Source of the DNA: Paenibacillus sp. GSMTC-2017
GTDB lineage: Bacteria; Bacillota; Bacilli; Paenibacillales; Paenibacillaceae
Direction of reading: 5' to 3'
Length of the DNA stretch: 64,000 bases
NCBI RefSeq assembly: GCF_016019935.1
Contig: NZ_JAECMT010000004.1
Coordinates: 434,833-498,832, forward strand
Below, piece after piece: positions 61,511-64,000 of this stretch. Position numbers and translations under genes: made by a program. Position 1 is the stretch's first letter, and each line of letters begins with the position of its first letter. Below the pieces are notes generated by a model. It was not told the origin of the DNA. It was given only the letters and a program-made list of their open reading frames with translations, and did not search any database.

Positions 61511-62671
61511 ATGAGAATAACGAGAAAGATTGCTGATCTTATCGTCAAAAAGACGAAAGAACTGACTGAACTAAATATGAACGTGATGGACAAGCACGGC
61601 ATTATTATTAGTTCGAGTGATCCTGAGCGGATCGGAATGCTTCATGAAGGAGCGGCAGAGGTCGTTCGTCGGGGCGAAGAAATGACGATTACTGAGGAGC
61701 AAGCTGGACGCTGGGCGGGAAGTAAGCCGGGAATTAATATGCCGATATACTTCCATACGGAAGTAGTCGGTGTAATTGGCATTACGGGCCATGAGAGGGA
61801 GGTTGTACCTTTCGGACGTGCTGTTCGTATGATGACGGAGCTGCTATTGCAACAATCCTATTTGTCCGAGCAAGTGGAGATGAAAGAACGCTCCAAGATG
61901 TATTTGGTGCAGGAACTCATTATGAACGCTAAGGCGGATCAAACGATGAAGGACAGCCTTTATACGAGAGGCGAGCTTCTTGGTGTGAATCTGCGATTGC
62001 CACGGGTCATTCTTCTCGTTCAAATGAATGTGCTTGATGATACGAAGGAATACATTGTGAGATTTAAAGAAATTGCAGCGTTGTTCCCAAGTCCGAAAGA
62101 GACGTTAGTTGCTCAAATTGGGCGCGGTAGGTGGATGATTCTTGCGGATGCATCGGTTTACAAAACGAATCGGCATGCCAAAAAAGCGCTCCTTGATATT
62201 GCAGAGAAAATTAACACGCTTGTTACAGAATGGTTTCAAGCGGCTGTGTATGTTGCAGTTGGCAGACTATGTGCAGATATCGGCGATGTTGGAGAATCAT
62301 TTTATGAAACGGTCAAAATGTTAGATATATCAGGGAAGGAATCACGGACGGGAGCTGTTTTTCACATAGAGGATTCTGCGCTCCAGCTCGTCCTTTCAGA
62401 AATAACAGATGGTTCTGCGAAGCAGCTTATTTCGCAAGTGCTTGGGGAACTTGTTCAGCATCCCAATCTGCTTGAAACAGTACAAGCTTTCTATGACTAT
62501 AATATGAATGTTAACACAGCAGCAAATGTTATAGGGATTCATCGAAATACGTTACTCTATCGACTTGATCGTGTTGCAACTTTTATCGGGGAGGACCCAA
62601 GACAGTTCCGGCAAGCGATGCGTATTCAATTAGCGCTAATGTTGTACAGAATTCAAGAAACGAAGGAATAA
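61511..62671 (+). CDS. CdaR-type sugar-diacid utilisation regulator
   Basis: A 386-residue transcription regulator of the CdaR/PucR class. The N-terminal diacid-recognition domain (about 1-135) carries the ISSSDPERIGMLHEGA and KPGINMPIYFHTEVVGVIGITG segments, and the C-terminal PucR-type helix-turn-helix (VNTAANVIGIHRNTLLYRLDRV) lies around residues 335-360. It is followed by glycerate kinase, the standard target, so it should switch on glycerate or glucarate use. AGGAGG precedes the start. Confidence 0.92.
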   Translation: MRITRKIADLIVKKTKELTELNMNVMDKHGIIISSSDPERIGMLHEGAAEVVRRGEEMTITEEQAGRWAGSKPGINMPIYFHTEVVGVIGITGHEREVVPFGRAVRMMTELLLQQSYLSEQVEMKERSKMYLVQELIMNAKADQTMKDSLYTRGELLGVNLRLPRVILLVQMNVLDDTKEYIVRFKEIAALFPSPKETLVAQIGRGRWMILADASVYKTNRHAKKALLDIAEKINTLVTEWFQAAVYVAVGRLCADIGDVGESFYETVKMLDISGKESRTGAVFHIEDSALQLVLSEITDGSAKQLISQVLGELVQHPNLLETVQAFYDYNMNVNTAANVIGIHRNTLLYRLDRVATFIGEDPRQFRQAMRIQLALMLYRIQETKE

Positions 62672-62700
62672 GCACAAAGTGGAGTCTTGCGAATTGTATT

Positions 62701-62750
62701 AAACGCACAAGAAAGCGCTTTATATAAAGCGCTTTCTTGTGCGTTTTGTA
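62701..62750. terminator. 46-bp perfect palindrome, likely terminator
   Basis: Bases 62701-62746 form an exact palindrome with no loop or mismatch (arms AAACGCACAAGAAAGCGC and its complement, with TTTAT/ATAAA at the centre), then a short T-run. It lies between cdaR and glycerate kinase and contains AAAGCGCTTT, which has cre-like features. Confidence 0.75.
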
Positions 62751-62827
62751 CATTGTTGAGATTCGGCATGCGCTCCTATAATGGGAAGTATTAAGAAGAA
62801 GGTTGCTGCAAGAGGAGGTTGTAAAGG

Positions 62828-63961
62828 ATGAAAATTGTAATCGCACCAGATTCGTTCAAAGGGAGTTTATCTGCACAAGAGGCGGGTGCTGCTATAGAAA
62901 AAGGAATAAAAAGAGCCAAACCTGAAAGCATTGTCAAAGTTATTCCGATGGCTGATGGCGGCGAAGGAACGATGGACTGCTTAATAAGTACGACAAAAGG
63001 TAAATTCGTTAGCGAAGTCGTGTTTAACCCTTTGGGACGACAAATCGATTCCGGATACGGCATATTAGGAAATGGCACGACTTGCATCATCGAGATGGCA
63101 ATGTCATCGGGATTGTATCTCATCGAAAGTCATGAACGTAATCCCCTTCTGACAACAACATTCGGCTTCGGGCAATTAATTGTAGCAGCGCTAGATCAAG
63201 GTTGCCGTCAGTTCATTCTGGCATTGGGGGGAAGCGCAACAAATGATGGTGGAGCCGGCATGCTGCAAGCACTTGGTGCTGGACTACTAGATAAGGAAGG
63301 TTTACAAATCGGGTTTGGCGGTGGAGAGCTCGAACGTCTCGAAACGATTTGTACCAATGAAATGGATTCACGTTTAAGCGAATGTGAGTTTATTATCGCA
63401 TGTGATGTGGATAATCCATTCATCGGTGAGAAGGGGGCCTCAGCTGTATTTGGCCCGCAAAAAGGTGCAACAACGGATATGGTGAAGCAGCTTGATGACA
63501 ACTTGGAGCATTTTGCTAATGTTATCGAGCAAACGCGAGGCATCGCGATTCATACGATTCCGGGAACTGGTGCTGCTGGGGGGCTTGCAGGTGGAATATT
63601 AGCTTTCCTAAATGGCAAGTTGGAGTCTGGCGTTTCGATCGTTGCTAGAGTTTCAGCGTTAGCGGAGGAAATTCAGGATGCTGATCTTGTTATTACAGGT
63701 GAGGGCCGAGTAGATGCTCAGACCGTTAGAGGGAAAACACCATACGGAGTCGCTAAGATCGCTCAATCTCACAATGTACCAGTCGTCATATTGGCAGGTT
63801 CGATTGGAGATGGGATTGATGTTCTCTACGAACATGGCGTATCAGCAGTATTCAGCATAGTAAATCGTCCAATGTCGCTAGAACAAGCGATGGCAGAGAC
63901 AACACCGCTTCTAGAAGCGGCAGCGGAACAAGTCATTCGTATCATTCAAACTAATCATTAG
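62828..63961 (+). CDS. Glycerate kinase (GlxK/GarK type)
   Basis: A 377-residue class-I glycerate kinase converting D-glycerate and ATP to phosphoglycerate. Hallmarks are MKIVIAPDSFKGSLSAQEAG at the start, PMADGGEGTMD, the LALGGSATNDGGAGMLQALG loop and GEGRVDAQTVRGKTPYGVA. The ATG follows AGAGGAGG with good spacing. It lies 156 bp behind the CdaR-type regulator and 11 bp before the next gene, and the set is the usual glycerate/glucarate module. The next gene is cut by the window end. Confidence 0.94.
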   Translation: MKIVIAPDSFKGSLSAQEAGAAIEKGIKRAKPESIVKVIPMADGGEGTMDCLISTTKGKFVSEVVFNPLGRQIDSGYGILGNGTTCIIEMAMSSGLYLIESHERNPLLTTTFGFGQLIVAALDQGCRQFILALGGSATNDGGAGMLQALGAGLLDKEGLQIGFGGGELERLETICTNEMDSRLSECEFIIACDVDNPFIGEKGASAVFGPQKGATTDMVKQLDDNLEHFANVIEQTRGIAIHTIPGTGAAGGLAGGILAFLNGKLESGVSIVARVSALAEEIQDADLVITGEGRVDAQTVRGKTPYGVAKIAQSHNVPVVILAGSIGDGIDVLYEHGVSAVFSIVNRPMSLEQAMAETTPLLEAAAEQVIRIIQTNH

Positions 63962-63972
63962 GGGGTTTGTGT

Positions 63973-64000
63973 ATGACGACGGAAATTAGCCCAGAAATTA
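63973..64000 (+). CDS. Start of a gene (3' partial), likely co-transcribed with glycerate kinase
   Basis: An AGGGGG site leads into ATG at 63973, and the frame is open for nine codons (MTTEISPEI) to the window end. In such modules the next gene is often a permease of the GntP or divalent-anion type, but nothing here shows that. Confidence 0.5.

Noticed and set aside
62701-62746. Transposon end or attachment site
   Set aside because: No transposase or integrase gene, target duplication or matching partner end was found; a terminator or regulatory site explains it better.

Overview
The window reads as chromosomal DNA of a spore-forming, low-to-mid GC Bacillota of the Paenibacillaceae type (Paenibacillus or a close relative). 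The grounds are a YesN-type response regulator beside a sugar ABC operon, two very large secreted proteins ending in three SLH domains, a CotSA/CotS-like spore-coat pair, a copper-amine-oxidase-N-like secreted protein, strong AGGAGG ribosome sites with frequent GTG and TTG starts, and many DHA2, TetR and MerR genes. No rRNA, tRNA, insertion sequence, prophage or CRISPR array was seen. The species is not determinable from sequence reading alone.

Layout. 1-4.8 kb: the end of a YesN-type regulator and a three-gene carbohydrate ABC importer. 4.8-6.7 kb: a GNAT/membrane-protein pair divergent from a TetR gene, with a matched 32-bp operator on each promoter. 6.8-9 kb: a guanine-class riboswitch and terminator ahead of xpt-pbuX. 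9.2-10.8 kb: a DHA2 efflux pump. 11-12.7 kb: two AT-rich unrecognised secreted proteins. 12.9 kb: a Bax1-I/YccA-type membrane protein. 13.8-17.7 kb: a Fur-boxed haem uptake operon (IsdE-like lipoprotein, permease, ATPase, HugZ-like protein, DinB-like protein). 17.8 kb: a YjbR-type protein. 18.3-23.5 kb: a close-packed envelope cluster of lipoprotein, His-rich membrane protein, duplicated YtkA-like protein, ECF sigma factor, putative anti-sigma and TlpA-type thioredoxin. 23.7 kb: rlmN.

24.8-29 kb: a 1,422-residue SLH protein. 29.4 kb: a secreted stalk-domain protein. 30.3-30.7 kb: a degenerate intergenic repeat region. 30.7-32.7 kb: a DinG/Rad3 iron-sulphur helicase. 32.8-37.4 kb: four family-2 glycosyltransferases in B-A-B-A order. 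37.6-39.7 kb: a MacB-type ATPase/permease pair. 39.7-43 kb: a TetR gene with twin operators and a BcrA-type ABC exporter. 43.2-44.6 kb: a VOC protein and a serine hydrolase. 44.9-46.8 kb: a cytoplasmic GH20 hexosaminidase.

46.9-55.1 kb is the most system-like locus. A binding protein, ATPase and fused permease of the 2-aminoethylphosphonate/iron type, a HAD phosphatase and a wall-anchored SLH metallophosphoesterase lie on one strand, behind four 11-bp-spaced repeats resembling a PhoP box. It looks like a phosphate-starvation route that cuts a phosphoester at the surface, imports it and dephosphorylates it inside. 55.4-58.4 kb: a CotS-like protein with a long Lys-rich tail and a CotSA-like glycosyltransferase. 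58.4-62.7 kb: a membrane beta-lactamase-fold protein, a 71-residue orphan, a MerR/TipAS regulator and a CdaR regulator. 62.8 kb to the end: glycerate kinase and the start of one more gene.
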